A DNA stretch of 64,000 nucleotides from Janibacter melonis (lineage in GTDB: Bacteria; Actinomycetota; Actinomycetes; Actinomycetales; Dermatophilaceae). Each line of letters begins with the position of its first letter. The first letter of the stretch is position 1. Made by a program: the position numbers and the translations under genes. Location: assembly GCF_020567375.1 (NCBI RefSeq), contig NZ_JAJBZM010000001.1, positions 975,935 to 1,039,934 of the forward strand, in the 5' to 3' direction. The notes under the pieces were generated by a model. The model was given only the letters and a program-made list of their open reading frames with translations. It was not told the origin of the DNA and made no database searches. Below are positions 43,354-51,401 of this stretch, in pieces.

Positions 43354-45216
43354 CTACTGCCGTCCGTGGCCACGGCGACCGCGCACGACCCGGGCCGCCC
43401 CGCCGTCCCCGCGCACGGTCTCGGCGGCCGCGACGAGGGAGCGTCCCTCGACCGCCACCCCCGAGGCGTTGCCGATCCAGCGCTGCGGCGAGAGCCGGTG
43501 ACCGCGGGCGGTGAGCTCCACCCCGACGGGGCTCGTCGCCAGACCCAGGTCCGCCCCTTCGGCGGCGTTGCGCGAGCTGAGCCGGGGTGCCGCGATGGCG
43601 TCGACGAGGTCGAGGTCGCGGTCGAGGTAGCCCAGGAGGATCTGGGCGACGCTCGTGATGATCGTCGCGCCACCGGGGGTGCCCGCGGTGACCTCCGGGC
43701 GCCCGTCGCGCAGGACGACCGTCGGGCTCATCGACGAGCGCGGCCGCTTGCCGGGACCGGGCAGGTTGGGGTCGGGCACGCCCGGGGTGAGCGGCACGAA
43801 GTCGAAGTCGGTGAGCTCGTTGTTGAGCAGGTACCCGTAGCCGGGCACGGTGATGCCCGAGCCGCCGGTCTGCTCGATCGTCAGCGTGTACGAGACGACG
43901 TCGCCCCACCGGTCGACGACGTTGAGGTGGGTCGTCGACTGGCCCTGGGTGGGCTGCCCCTGCCGGCCGCCCCCGCCCGGGGCGTCCTCGTAGTCGCCGT
44001 CCGGCGAGCCGAAGGGGACGGGTCGGGCCATCGCCCGCTGCGGGTCGAAGAGCAGCGCGCGCTCGCGGGCGTAGCCGGCCGAGAGCAGCTCGTCGACCGG
44101 GACGCCGGGCACGTCACCGACGTAGCGGTTGCGGTCGGCGAAGGCGGTGGCGCTCGCCTCGGAGAACCAGTGGTAGTAGTCGGCCTCGGGCAGGTCGCGC
44201 ACCCGCCGCCCGGTGCGCTCCTCGTAGGCGCGCATGAGCAGCAGGATCTGGCCGACGGCGATGCCGCCGGAGCTCGGCACGTCCATGCCGCGCACGTCGC
44301 GGTCGCGGTAGCGCACCCGGGTCGGGGCCTGCACCGGCGCCCGGTAGCGCTCGAGGTCGCGCATCGTCAGCTGCCCGCGGTAGACCTCGACGCCGGGCGC
44401 GGTCGTGGGGTTGCGCACCTCGTCGACGATCGCCCGGGCGACCCGCCCGCGGTAGAGCTCACCGACGCCGTGGCGCCGGATGAGGGCGTAGGTGTCGGCG
44501 AGGTCGGGGTTGCGCATCGTGTCGCCGACGTCGGGGACCCGCCCGCCCGGCAGGTAGACCCGTGCGGTCTCGGGGAAGCGGCGGAAGCGCTCCTCGTTGG
44601 ACTCGGTGTGGCTGCGGTAGTACGCGTCGACGACGAAGCCGCGGCGGGCGAGCTCCTCGGCGGGGCGCAGCAGCTGGCGCAGGCTGCGGCGGCCGAACTG
44701 CCGGGCCGCGACCTCCCAGGTCAGCGGCGTACCGGGGACGCCGACGGACAGCCCGGAGCTCACGGTCGCGTCGAAGGGGAGGGCGGTGCCGGCCCCGTCG
44801 GTGAGCGAGGTCGGCGTGAAGCTCGCCGGGGCGGTCTCGCGCCCGTTGATCGTCCACGTCCGACCGGTGCGGGTCTGGTGGTAGACGAGGAAGCCGCCCC
44901 CACCCAGCCCGCACGAGTACGGCTCGGTGACGCCGAGGGTCGCCGCCATCGCGATCGCGGCGTCGACGGCGTTGCCGCCCGAGCGCAGGACCTGGATGCC
45001 CACCTCGCTCGCATAGGGGTCGACGCTCGACACCGCTCCCCCGGAGCCGATCGCCTCGGGCACCTTGAGCGGCTCGGGGACCGGCCGCGGGTGGTGGGGT
45101 CGGTGACGGCGGGACGAAGGGGGTGCCGGCGCGGCTCCCGCGGCGGGGGCGGCGAGCGCGCCGACGGCGCCCGCCCCGGTCGCGGTGAGGACGGTACGAC
45201 GGGAGATCTCGGCCAT
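43354..45216 (-). CDS. ggt: Gamma-glutamyltransferase, Tat-exported
   Basis: A 620-residue precursor that splits into two subunits. The N-terminus ISRRTVLTATGAGAVGALAA is a twin-arginine signal. The body shows SGGNAVDAAIAMAATLGVTE, GLGGGGFLVY and the self-cleavage and nucleophile Thr in QSTTHLNVVD (about residue 427), followed by GSGITVPGYGYLLNNEL and the FVPLTPG region. The enzyme transfers or hydrolyses gamma-glutamyl groups outside the cell, for example from glutathione-like compounds; actinobacteria mainly hold mycothiol, so the natural substrate is open. AGGAGC precedes the ATG. A divergent zinc-ribbon gene lies 90 bases away. Confidence 0.95.
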   Translation of the reverse strand: MAEISRRTVLTATGAGAVGALAAPAAGAAPAPPSSRRHRPHHPRPVPEPLKVPEAIGSGGAVSSVDPYASEVGIQVLRSGGNAVDAAIAMAATLGVTEPYSCGLGGGGFLVYHQTRTGRTWTINGRETAPASFTPTSLTDGAGTALPFDATVSSGLSVGVPGTPLTWEVAARQFGRRSLRQLLRPAEELARRGFVVDAYYRSHTESNEERFRRFPETARVYLPGGRVPDVGDTMRNPDLADTYALIRRHGVGELYRGRVARAIVDEVRNPTTAPGVEVYRGQLTMRDLERYRAPVQAPTRVRYRDRDVRGMDVPSSGGIAVGQILLLMRAYEERTGRRVRDLPEADYYHWFSEASATAFADRNRYVGDVPGVPVDELLSAGYARERALLFDPQRAMARPVPFGSPDGDYEDAPGGGGRQGQPTQGQSTTHLNVVDRWGDVVSYTLTIEQTGGSGITVPGYGYLLNNELTDFDFVPLTPGVPDPNLPGPGKRPRSSMSPTVVLRDGRPEVTAGTPGGATIITSVAQILLGYLDRDLDLVDAIAAPRLSSRNAAEGADLGLATSPVGVELTARGHRLSPQRWIGNASGVAVEGRSLVAAAETVRGDGGAARVVRGRRGHGRQ

Positions 45217-45306
45217 GTCAGCTCCTGTGAGGACGCGGGGTCTCCATCGTGGCCCAGGTCACCCGATCTCGCCTCCGGGGGCCGACGAGCGGTGCAGGAT
45301 GCGGGG

Positions 45307-45507
45307 ATGACGATCGGTCACGAGCACCCGACGAACCCACCTCAGCTGGTCTGCCCGCTGTGCAGCGGCACGAACTTCACGAAGGAGATCGCCAAGAGCG
45401 ACTCCCGCTGGGGCTTCACGACGCACAAGGTGACGATGATGATCTGCACCCGCTGCGCTCACATCCTGCACTTCTACAACCACCGCTCGATCTTCGACAT
45501 CGACTGA
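45307..45507 (+). CDS. Small zinc-ribbon protein
   Basis: A 66-residue protein with two CxxC knuckles (CPLCSGTNF and CTRCAHILHF), forming a probable zinc ribbon. The middle holds TKEIAKSDSRWGFTTHKV and the end NHRSIFDID. It resembles small uncharacterised actinobacterial proteins; no partner is known. The ATG at 45307 follows GCGGGG. A run of CCGGT repeats begins shortly after the stop. Confidence 0.78.
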   Translation: MTIGHEHPTNPPQLVCPLCSGTNFTKEIAKSDSRWGFTTHKVTMMICTRCAHILHFYNHRSIFDID

Positions 45508-45517
45508 GCGGTCCGGG

Positions 45518-45542
45518 CCGGTCCGGTCCGGTCCGGTCCGGT
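45518..45542. repeat. Pentanucleotide tandem repeat (CCGGT)5
   Basis: Five perfect CCGGT units run from 45518 to 45542, with a further imperfect GGTCC just before. They lie directly upstream of the operator and promoter of the VOC gene. Copy number can vary by slippage and would change the spacing upstream of the promoter. Confidence 0.9.
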
Positions 45543-45547
45543 CGGGA

Positions 45548-45593
45548 TTGTTGAAGGAACAACTTCTTCGGTACGCTGTTGGTTAGAGCAACA
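45548..45593 (+). promoter_or_regulatory. Promoter with two inverted repeats (operator-like) before the VOC/hydrolase operon
   Basis: TTGTT-GAAGG-AACAA (45548-45562) and TGTTG-N7-CAACA (45577-45593) are two short inverted repeats with related TGTTG/CAACA arms. TTGTTG (45548-45553) and TACGCT (45572-45577) are spaced 18 bases and could be the -35 and -10 boxes, so a repressor on either repeat would block the promoter. The form suits a MarR- or TetR-type regulator, but none is encoded nearby. Confidence 0.55.
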
Positions 45594-45620
45594 ACCGTCA
45601 GCGACCCGAAGGACCGCATC

Positions 45621-46130
45621 ATGACCGTCAGCCCCGTCCGCCTCAACCACGCCGTGCTCTTCGTCGCCGACCTCGAGCGCAGCGTCGACTTCTACTCCCG
45701 TGCCTTCGGCATGGTCGTCATGGCCCGCGAGCCCCGCGCCGAGGCGGCCTTCCTGCGCCTGCCCCGCTCGGGCAACCACCACGACCTCGGCCTCTTCGGG
45801 GTGGGCCAGCAGCCGCCCCGCCCCCGCGGGTCGATCGGTCTGTACCACCTCGCCTGGCAGCTCGACACGATCGACGAGCTGGCGCAGGCCCGCACGACGC
45901 TCCTCGAGCTCGGCGCGTACACCGGAGAGTCGAGCCACGGCGCGACGAAGAGCGTCTACGGCGCCGACCCCGACGGCAACGAGTTCGAGATCATGTGGAT
46001 GCTCCCCCGCGCGAGCTGGGGCGACTTCGAGGACAGCGCCCCGGTCGAGCGCCTCGACCTCGACGCCGACATCGCCCGCTGGGCGGGCGTACGGACCGCC
46101 GCCGAGCTCGTCCCGGTGGACGTGGCGTGA
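45621..46130 (+). CDS. VOC-superfamily (glyoxalase/ring-cleavage dioxygenase-like) protein
   Basis: A 169-residue protein with a single vicinal-oxygen-chelate fold: RLNHAVLFVADLERSVDFYS (first metal His), GLYHLAWQLDTIDEL (second His) and DPDGNEFEIMW (metal Glu). The order and spacing are those of extradiol-dioxygenase-like or glyoxalase proteins. The ATG at 45621 is preferred, with GAAGGA ten bases upstream. The next gene is a carboxylesterase-like hydrolase overlapping by four bases (GTGA). In Bacillus the mhqO/mhqD pair of this kind removes quinones; a similar job is likely here but not proven. Confidence 0.87.
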   Translation: MTVSPVRLNHAVLFVADLERSVDFYSRAFGMVVMAREPRAEAAFLRLPRSGNHHDLGLFGVGQQPPRPRGSIGLYHLAWQLDTIDELAQARTTLLELGAYTGESSHGATKSVYGADPDGNEFEIMWMLPRASWGDFEDSAPVERLDLDADIARWAGVRTAAELVPVDVA

Positions 46131-47293
46131 GCGCCACCCCCTTCGCCCCTCCCGTCGTCGCGACCCACGGGTCCACCGACCCGGCCGCCCCGCTCGTCGT
46201 GCTGCTGCACGGCCGCGGCTCCGACGAGCAGCAGATCCTCACGCTGGCGCCGCACCTGCCGACCGGGGTGGCCTACGCGGCCGTCCGCGCCCCCATCGCC
46301 GAGGGCGGCGGCTACGCGTGGTTCGCCAACCACGGCATCGGGCGGCCCCAGGCCGACTCGCTGCGCGAGACAACCGCGTGGTTCGGCCAATGGCTGGACG
46401 AGGTCGCCCCCGCCGGGCGCCCCGTCGTCCTCGTGGGCTTCAGCGGGGGCGCGGCCTTCGCGGGCGCGCTCGTGCTCGCCGACCCCGCGCGGTACGCCGG
46501 CGCGGCGGTCCTCTACGGCACCCTGCCCTTCGACGCCGGCCTGAGCACCGACCCCGGCCAGCTCGCCCACCTGCCGGTCTTCGTCGCGCAGGGGGACGCG
46601 GACCACGTCATCCCCCGCGAGCTGCTCGACCGGACCTGGCAGTACCTCCTGTCCGAGTCCGGCGCCCCGATCGTGGCGCTGCGCCAGCCCGGCGGGCATC
46701 AGCTGACCGCCGAGGTCGTGCACCGGCTCGCCGAGTGGGTCGCCCACCGGCTCGGACACGTCATCCACCAGGGAGCGGTCGAGGCCGGCGCCCGTCCGGC
46801 TCCGACCTGGCCGACCCTGGGCGGCGAGCTGCCCCACCGCAGGGGCCCGCGCCCCGCGGTGAGCTGGACCATCCCGCAGCAGCAGGACTCTCAGACGGCT
46901 CCCGTCGAGCTGCAGGAGCGGCTCTACGAGCACCTGCGCTCGCTCCGCGGCGTCGAGACCGGCCCGTCCCGGATCTCGGTCCCCGGCGCCCGCGGTCTCG
47001 TGCTGCACGAGGGCTCGGAGGACCCGCAGGCCTACCTCGTGGCGGAGGTCGGCGAGTTCGCCCACCTGCACCCGGCGCACGACGGGTCGATGCACCTCGT
47101 GCTCCCGGCCGATCTCGCCGCGGACGTCTCGGCGAAGGGGTGGGGTCGCCCGCACATGTGGGCCGGCACCCGGCTCTCGCCAGGCTTCATGATGGTCTTC
47201 GGGCCGCGTGACGAGGCCGAGCTCGCCGTGGTGCGAGGGATCGTCGAGGCCAGCCACGCGTACGCCTCGGGCGCCACGGCTCTCGCCGTCTGA
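46127..47293 (+). CDS. Phospholipase/carboxylesterase fused to a DUF5519-like (luciferase-family) domain
   Basis: A 388-residue two-domain protein. Residues about 1-215 form an alpha/beta hydrolase of the phospholipase/carboxylesterase group (LLHGRGSDEQQ, elbow GFSGGAAF, acid segment VAQGDADHVI, His in QPGGHQLT). After a Pro/Arg linker (about 220-255), residues about 260-388 resemble the DUF5519/luciferase-family domain (HLHPAHDGSMHLVLP, GWGRPHMWAG, FGPRDEAEL). The fusion brings together two functions usually found apart. The start is GTG at 46127, overlapping the VOC stop. A strong terminator follows. Confidence 0.85.
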   Translation: MSATPFAPPVVATHGSTDPAAPLVVLLHGRGSDEQQILTLAPHLPTGVAYAAVRAPIAEGGGYAWFANHGIGRPQADSLRETTAWFGQWLDEVAPAGRPVVLVGFSGGAAFAGALVLADPARYAGAAVLYGTLPFDAGLSTDPGQLAHLPVFVAQGDADHVIPRELLDRTWQYLLSESGAPIVALRQPGGHQLTAEVVHRLAEWVAHRLGHVIHQGAVEAGARPAPTWPTLGGELPHRRGPRPAVSWTIPQQQDSQTAPVELQERLYEHLRSLRGVETGPSRISVPGARGLVLHEGSEDPQAYLVAEVGEFAHLHPAHDGSMHLVLPADLAADVSAKGWGRPHMWAGTRLSPGFMMVFGPRDEAELAVVRGIVEASHAYASGATALAV

Positions 47294-47324
47294 CCGCCCG
47301 GTGCCGCGAGGCGCGGGAGCACGA

Positions 47325-47359
47325 CGAAGGGCCCGGACCAGATGGTCCGGGCCCTTCGC
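47325..47359. terminator. Strong hairpin terminator between the hydrolase gene and tRNA-fMet
   Basis: A perfect 16-bp stem: CGAAGGGCCCGGACCA (47325-47340) and TGGTCCGGGCCCTTCG (47344-47359) around the loop AGA. It lies 32 bases after the hydrolase stop and four bases past the 3' end of the convergent tRNA, so it can serve both. Confidence 0.9.
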
Positions 47360-47363
47360 GGGT

Positions 47364-47439
47364 GGTAGCGGGGGCAGGATTTGAACCTGCGACCTCCGGG
47401 TTATGAGCCCGGCGAGCTACCGAACTGCTCCACCCCGCG
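47364..47439 (-). tRNA. tRNA-fMet (initiator, anticodon CAT), one base short
   Basis: On the minus strand the gene begins CGCGGGGTGGAGCAG, the actinobacterial initiator 5' end, with the first base unpaired to position 72, and ends CCCCGCTACCA with encoded CCA. The anticodon CAT sits in loop CTCATAA and the T loop reads GGTTCAAATCC. Initiator tRNAs have CCGGG/CCCGG in the anticodon stem; here the 3' side reads only CCGG, so the gene has 76 rather than 77 bases. This weakens the three G-C pairs that define initiators and is more likely a dropped C in a homopolymer than a real change. Confidence 0.93.
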
Positions 47440-47498
47440 TCGTTGCTCTGCCAAGGTTACGCGTCTGCGTCCGCTGGGCCAAATCGAGGTCCGAGGCG

Positions 47499-47711
47499 GT
47501 GGTCTCGAGGCTCGCTGACGCTCGCACCTCGACCCGCAAACCCTTGGTGGTCGAGGTGCGAAGGCCGCCTGCGGCCTGAGCCTCGAGACCACGGCTTCGT
47601 GGTCTCGAGGCTCGCTGACGCTCGCACCTCGACCAGCGAAGACCGGCTCGCCGGCGCTCGCACCTCGACCAGCGAAGACCGGCTCGCCGGCGCTCGCACC
47701 TCGACCGGCGA
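47499..47711. repeat. Cluster of five dispersed palindromic repeat units
   Basis: Between the tRNA and the UPF0182 gene lie: a forward unit (GTGGTCTCGAGGCTCGCTG ... CTCGCACCTCGACC, 47499-47534), an inverted unit (47546-47592), a second forward unit nearly identical to the first (47599-47640), then two head-to-tail 36-base shortened units (GACCGGCTCGCCGGCGCTCG ... CACCTCGACC, 47641-47676 and 47677-47711). The forward/inverted arrangement can fold into a large stem. No gene is seen here. Confidence 0.85.
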
Positions 47712-47715
47712 GCGG

Positions 47716-50691
47716 TCAGCTGGCGGCGGACTCGTCGAGGGTCGCGGAGCCGCCACCGGGCTGGTTGCGGGCGGCCTCGGTGAGCGCCTTGCGCAGATCT
47801 GCCTGGGCCTTGCCGTAGGCCTCGAGGTCGCCCTTCTTCAGCGCCTCCTGACCGCGCTGGTAGGCGCCCTGCATGTCCTCGATCGCCGCGCGCAGCGCCC
47901 GCTCCTTGGAGGTGAGCGGACCCGTCGGCTCCTGCTCCCCCTTCGGCGGCTGCGTGCCCCCGTCGTCGCCGCCGCTCGGGGCGTCGGCGCCGGAGTCGCC
48001 CTCGAAGAGCTGGTCGAGCGCACCCTCGAGCGTGCGCGCCCAGGCGATCCGTCCGCCGAAGGAGACGATGACGACGCGCATCGAGGGGTAGGAGTTCTCG
48101 TTCGTGCCGGAGAGGTAAACCGGCTCGACGTGGAGGAAGCCCTCGCCGACGGGCAGGGTCATCTGGTTGCCCAGGAGCACCTTGCTCGACCCGCGGTTGT
48201 TGTTGTTGAGGTAGTCGGTGAGCGTCTGGTCGGTGTCGGCGCCCTTGACCGAGCTGCTCGCGATGTCGTTCTGCACCTGCCCCGGTCCGGGCACCGTCGT
48301 CGAGCGCGGCACCGCGAGCATCCGCAGCTGGCCGTACCCGGAGGCCGGCTTGCCCGCGATGTCACCGGCGTCGGAGTCGACGGCGAGGTAGCCCGCCATG
48401 ACGTCGCGGTCGCCGTTGGGGATGTACGTCGAGGTGAGGGACCACGACGCCTCCTGCTGGCTCGGCATCGCCATCGTGAGGAAGTACGGCGGCTGGGCCA
48501 CCTTCTTCTCGGCGAGGACCGTCGGGTCGCTCGGCACGCGCCAGCGGTCCTGACCGGCGCGGAAGTCGCCGGCCGAGGTCACGTGGTACTCCGCGAGCAC
48601 CGCGCGCTGCATCCGGAAGAGGTCCTCCGGGTAGCGCAGGTGCGACATGAGGTCGCCGCTGATCTCCGAGCGGGGCTTCATCAGCCCTGGGAAGGCCTTG
48701 TCCCAGGCGGAGGCCACCGGGTCCTGCTCGTCCCAGCGGTAGAGGGTCACGGTGCCGTCGTAGGCGTCGACCGTGGCCTTGACCGAGTTGCGCATGTAGT
48801 TGATCCGGTCGGCGTTGATCGCCGCCGCCCGCTGGGTCTCCACGGACGAGACCGTGCCCTCCTGCACACCCGAGACGCTGAAGCGGCTCGCGTAGGGGTA
48901 GGTGCGCGACGTCGTGTAGCCGTCGACGACCCACTGGATCCGGCCGTCGACGACGGTCGGGTAGGGGTCGTTGTCGAGCGTGAGCCATGGCGCGACGCGG
49001 GCGACGCGCTCCTTGGGCGTGCGGTGCTCGAGCAGGCGCGACTGGCTGCCGACGGCGTCGGACAGGACGAACTTGAGGTCGCGATGGGTGATCGCGAAGG
49101 CGGCCTGGCGAAGGGGGGACCCGATGGACACGCCGCCGTCACCGGTGTAGGTGTAGCGCCCCTCCTCACCGCCCGACGGGCGGTCGACCTCGCGGGCGGG
49201 TGCGCCCTCGTCGCCGCCGACGATGGAGAACTGCGTCATCCGCTCGCCGAAGTAGATCCGCGGCTCGTACTCCTCGACCTCCGAGAGGTCGAACCACGCC
49301 GGGGTCCCGCTGCCCGAGACCTCGGACCCCTTCGCCGCGACGAGGCCGTAGCCGTGGGTGTAGACGGTGTGGTCGTTGACCCAGTCCCGCCGGTCCGCCG
49401 GGAGCTTCGACAGGTCGAGCTCGCGGGCCCCGACGACGGTGTCCGTGGACTCACCGTCGATGTCGTAGCGGTCGACGTCGAGGTCCTCGGGGAAGGAGTA
49501 GTACGGCTGCTGGGCCTGCAGCTGCTGGAAGGTCGGGGCGGCGACGTTCGGGTCGAGCAGACGGATGCCGGGGATCGTCGCCGCGTCCTGGCGCAGCTGA
49601 CCGGCGGAGATCTCGGAGACGGCGTCGTACTCCTCGGTCTCGACACCGGCGACGTCGTACGCGGCGCGCGTCGCGTCGATGTTGTGCTGCAGGTAGGGCT
49701 GCTCGAGCGAGGAGCGCGACGGGGTGACGCGGTAGGTCTCGACGAGCGCCGGGTAGATGTTGCCGACGATGATCGACAGGCCGACGAGCGTCGCGACGCC
49801 GATGACCGGCAGGCGCCAGCTGCGGCTGCGCACCGCGGCGAAGAAGAGACCGGCGCAGATGACCGCCGCGACGGCGAGGATGTACTTCGCGGGGATCACG
49901 GCGTTGGCGTCGGTGTAGCCGACACCGGTGAGCACGGAGGTCTCGTGCGTCGTCAGGGAGTGCGCGTCGAGGACGTAGGAGACGCCGCGCAGCAGCGCGA
50001 GGACGGCGCCGACGACGGCGAGGTGGAGGAAGGCGGCCCGCGTCGAGCGCCCGCGGCCCGGCGGCTGCAGGCCCCCGTAGATGTAGTGCGCGAAGGCTGC
50101 CGCCACGAGGCAGCAGATCGCGACGACGGTGAGGTAGCCGACGACGAAGGAGTAGAAGGGCAGGCCGAAGAGGTAGTAGGCGAGGTCGCGGCCGAACTGC
50201 GGGTCGGTGACGCCGGTCGCCGCGCCGTTGCGCCACAGCAGCCACTGCTGCCACTGCCCGGCGGCGGTGAGGCCGCCCATGAGGCCGAAGAGCAGCGGCA
50301 CGCCGATGGCGATGTGCCGGCGCAGGGGGGCGATGACCTGGCGGTACTGCGACAGCGCCTGCTCCCCCGGCGACGTCGGCCAGCTCATCGGCCGGGAGCG
50401 GAAGGGGATGACGAGGCTCGCGGCCAGCGGGAGCGCGATGAGCAGCCCGCCGAGCACGAAGAGCAGGGTCTGCGTGCGGATGCGGCTCCACCACTCGCCG
50501 CTGTAGCCCAGGGCGTCGAACCACAGGGCCTCGGTCCAGATCGAGGTGATGACGAGCACGGCCACGACGAGCGCCGCGACGACTGCGAGGACCCTCAGGC
50601 CCCGTGTGCGCATCGACGAGGGCGCCGCGGCGGCCCCGCCCTCACGACCGGTCTGGGCGTCCCCGTCCTCGGGTGGCTGCTGCGTGCTCAT
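47716..50691 (-). CDS. UPF0182 family membrane protein
   Basis: A 991-residue integral membrane protein of the UPF0182/COG1615 family. Seven predicted helices occupy about residues 30-330 (for example GLRVLAVVAALVVAVLVITS and TQTLLFVLGGLLIALPLAAS), and a large outward-facing region follows, containing LEQPYLQHNIDATRAAYD, HTVYTHGYGLVAA and EPRIYFGE. The end is Ala/Gln/Lys-rich and acidic stretches near 900 may be disordered. The function is not known. The gene is the homologue of Rv3193c and keeps that neighbourhood (PDZ/Lon-like and DUF2342 genes). Start ATG at 50691 with GAGGTG upstream. Confidence 0.93.
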   Translation of the reverse strand: MSTQQPPEDGDAQTGREGGAAAAPSSMRTRGLRVLAVVAALVVAVLVITSIWTEALWFDALGYSGEWWSRIRTQTLLFVLGGLLIALPLAASLVIPFRSRPMSWPTSPGEQALSQYRQVIAPLRRHIAIGVPLLFGLMGGLTAAGQWQQWLLWRNGAATGVTDPQFGRDLAYYLFGLPFYSFVVGYLTVVAICCLVAAAFAHYIYGGLQPPGRGRSTRAAFLHLAVVGAVLALLRGVSYVLDAHSLTTHETSVLTGVGYTDANAVIPAKYILAVAAVICAGLFFAAVRSRSWRLPVIGVATLVGLSIIVGNIYPALVETYRVTPSRSSLEQPYLQHNIDATRAAYDVAGVETEEYDAVSEISAGQLRQDAATIPGIRLLDPNVAAPTFQQLQAQQPYYSFPEDLDVDRYDIDGESTDTVVGARELDLSKLPADRRDWVNDHTVYTHGYGLVAAKGSEVSGSGTPAWFDLSEVEEYEPRIYFGERMTQFSIVGGDEGAPAREVDRPSGGEEGRYTYTGDGGVSIGSPLRQAAFAITHRDLKFVLSDAVGSQSRLLEHRTPKERVARVAPWLTLDNDPYPTVVDGRIQWVVDGYTTSRTYPYASRFSVSGVQEGTVSSVETQRAAAINADRINYMRNSVKATVDAYDGTVTLYRWDEQDPVASAWDKAFPGLMKPRSEISGDLMSHLRYPEDLFRMQRAVLAEYHVTSAGDFRAGQDRWRVPSDPTVLAEKKVAQPPYFLTMAMPSQQEASWSLTSTYIPNGDRDVMAGYLAVDSDAGDIAGKPASGYGQLRMLAVPRSTTVPGPGQVQNDIASSSVKGADTDQTLTDYLNNNNRGSSKVLLGNQMTLPVGEGFLHVEPVYLSGTNENSYPSMRVVIVSFGGRIAWARTLEGALDQLFEGDSGADAPSGGDDGGTQPPKGEQEPTGPLTSKERALRAAIEDMQGAYQRGQEALKKGDLEAYGKAQADLRKALTEAARNQPGGGSATLDESAAS

Positions 50692-50773
50692 CGGTCACCT
50701 CGTGATCGTCGCGACCCCATCGGTCGTGGCGGGGCCCAACCTACCTACCGGACCTGGGCGCCCGTGCGGCAGC

Positions 50774-51343
50774 ATGTCATCCGTGCCTGACACCCCTTCG
50801 CCGACCGCTGACAAGCCCTCCGAGCCGACGACCGAGCCCCTCGCCCGGTGCGCCCTCGAGACCGAGCGCCACGTGGCCGAGGGCGGCTGGGACCAGCCGC
50901 CCAGGCTCTTCGCGCTCGTCGAGACGGCCGAGCTCGTCGCCGCCGAGCCGAGCCTGCGGGACTCCATGGACGTCACCGACGTGCTGCCCGGCTCGCTCAC
51001 CGCCATCGAGCAGGAGGGCGTGGCCCGCACGAGCGACGTCGAGTCGCTCCTCGGCCGCCTCGCCTGGCCCGAGACCGTGCACGGGGCGGCCATCGCCCTC
51101 GAGCGCGTCGTCGTGCCGGCGGGCGCCGAGCGCGACCTGCCCTCGGACCCCGTCGCCGCGACCGAGCAGCTGGCCCAGCACCCCGAGCGCGAGGACATCC
51201 GTCTGCTCGTCGCGGTGCACCGCGACGGACGCGCCATCTGCCTGCTGCGCCAGCGCTCGAACGACAGCGACGACCGCGTCGCCACCGGCGAGGACATCGC
51301 CCCCGGGCTCGTCCACGCGCTGCGCGCGACGCTCGAGGACTGA
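50774..51343 (+). CDS. PPA1309 family conserved protein
   Basis: A 189-residue soluble protein of the actinobacterial PPA1309 family. Conserved-looking parts are ALETERHVAEGGWDQPPRLF, the EQEGVARTSDVESLLGRLAW stretch (where the family has a conserved Trp-Pro) and REDIRLLVAVHRDGRAICLL. The function is unknown. The ATG at 50774 is divergent from the UPF0182 gene. The N-terminus (about 1-25) is Pro/Thr-rich and probably disordered. Confidence 0.85.
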   Translation: MSSVPDTPSPTADKPSEPTTEPLARCALETERHVAEGGWDQPPRLFALVETAELVAAEPSLRDSMDVTDVLPGSLTAIEQEGVARTSDVESLLGRLAWPETVHGAAIALERVVVPAGAERDLPSDPVAATEQLAQHPEREDIRLLVAVHRDGRAICLLRQRSNDSDDRVATGEDIAPGLVHALRATLED

Positions 51344-51401
51344 GTCCGCGGGGCTGGCCCGCAGGGCTGACCCCCGAGGGCAGACGCGTCGGGAGCGACC
51401 C

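Noticed and set aside
43255-45306. Extending the zinc-ribbon gene upstream across the GGT gene
   Set aside because: Only the last 66 codons show protein-like features and a proper start; the rest is antisense to ggt.
47499-47711. CRISPR array
   Set aside because: Units are palindromic, occur in both orientations, have no regular spacers, and no cas gene is present.
47443-50790. An 1115-codon open frame opposite the UPF0182 gene
   Set aside because: Antisense shadow; the UPF0182 protein has clear membrane helices and family motifs.
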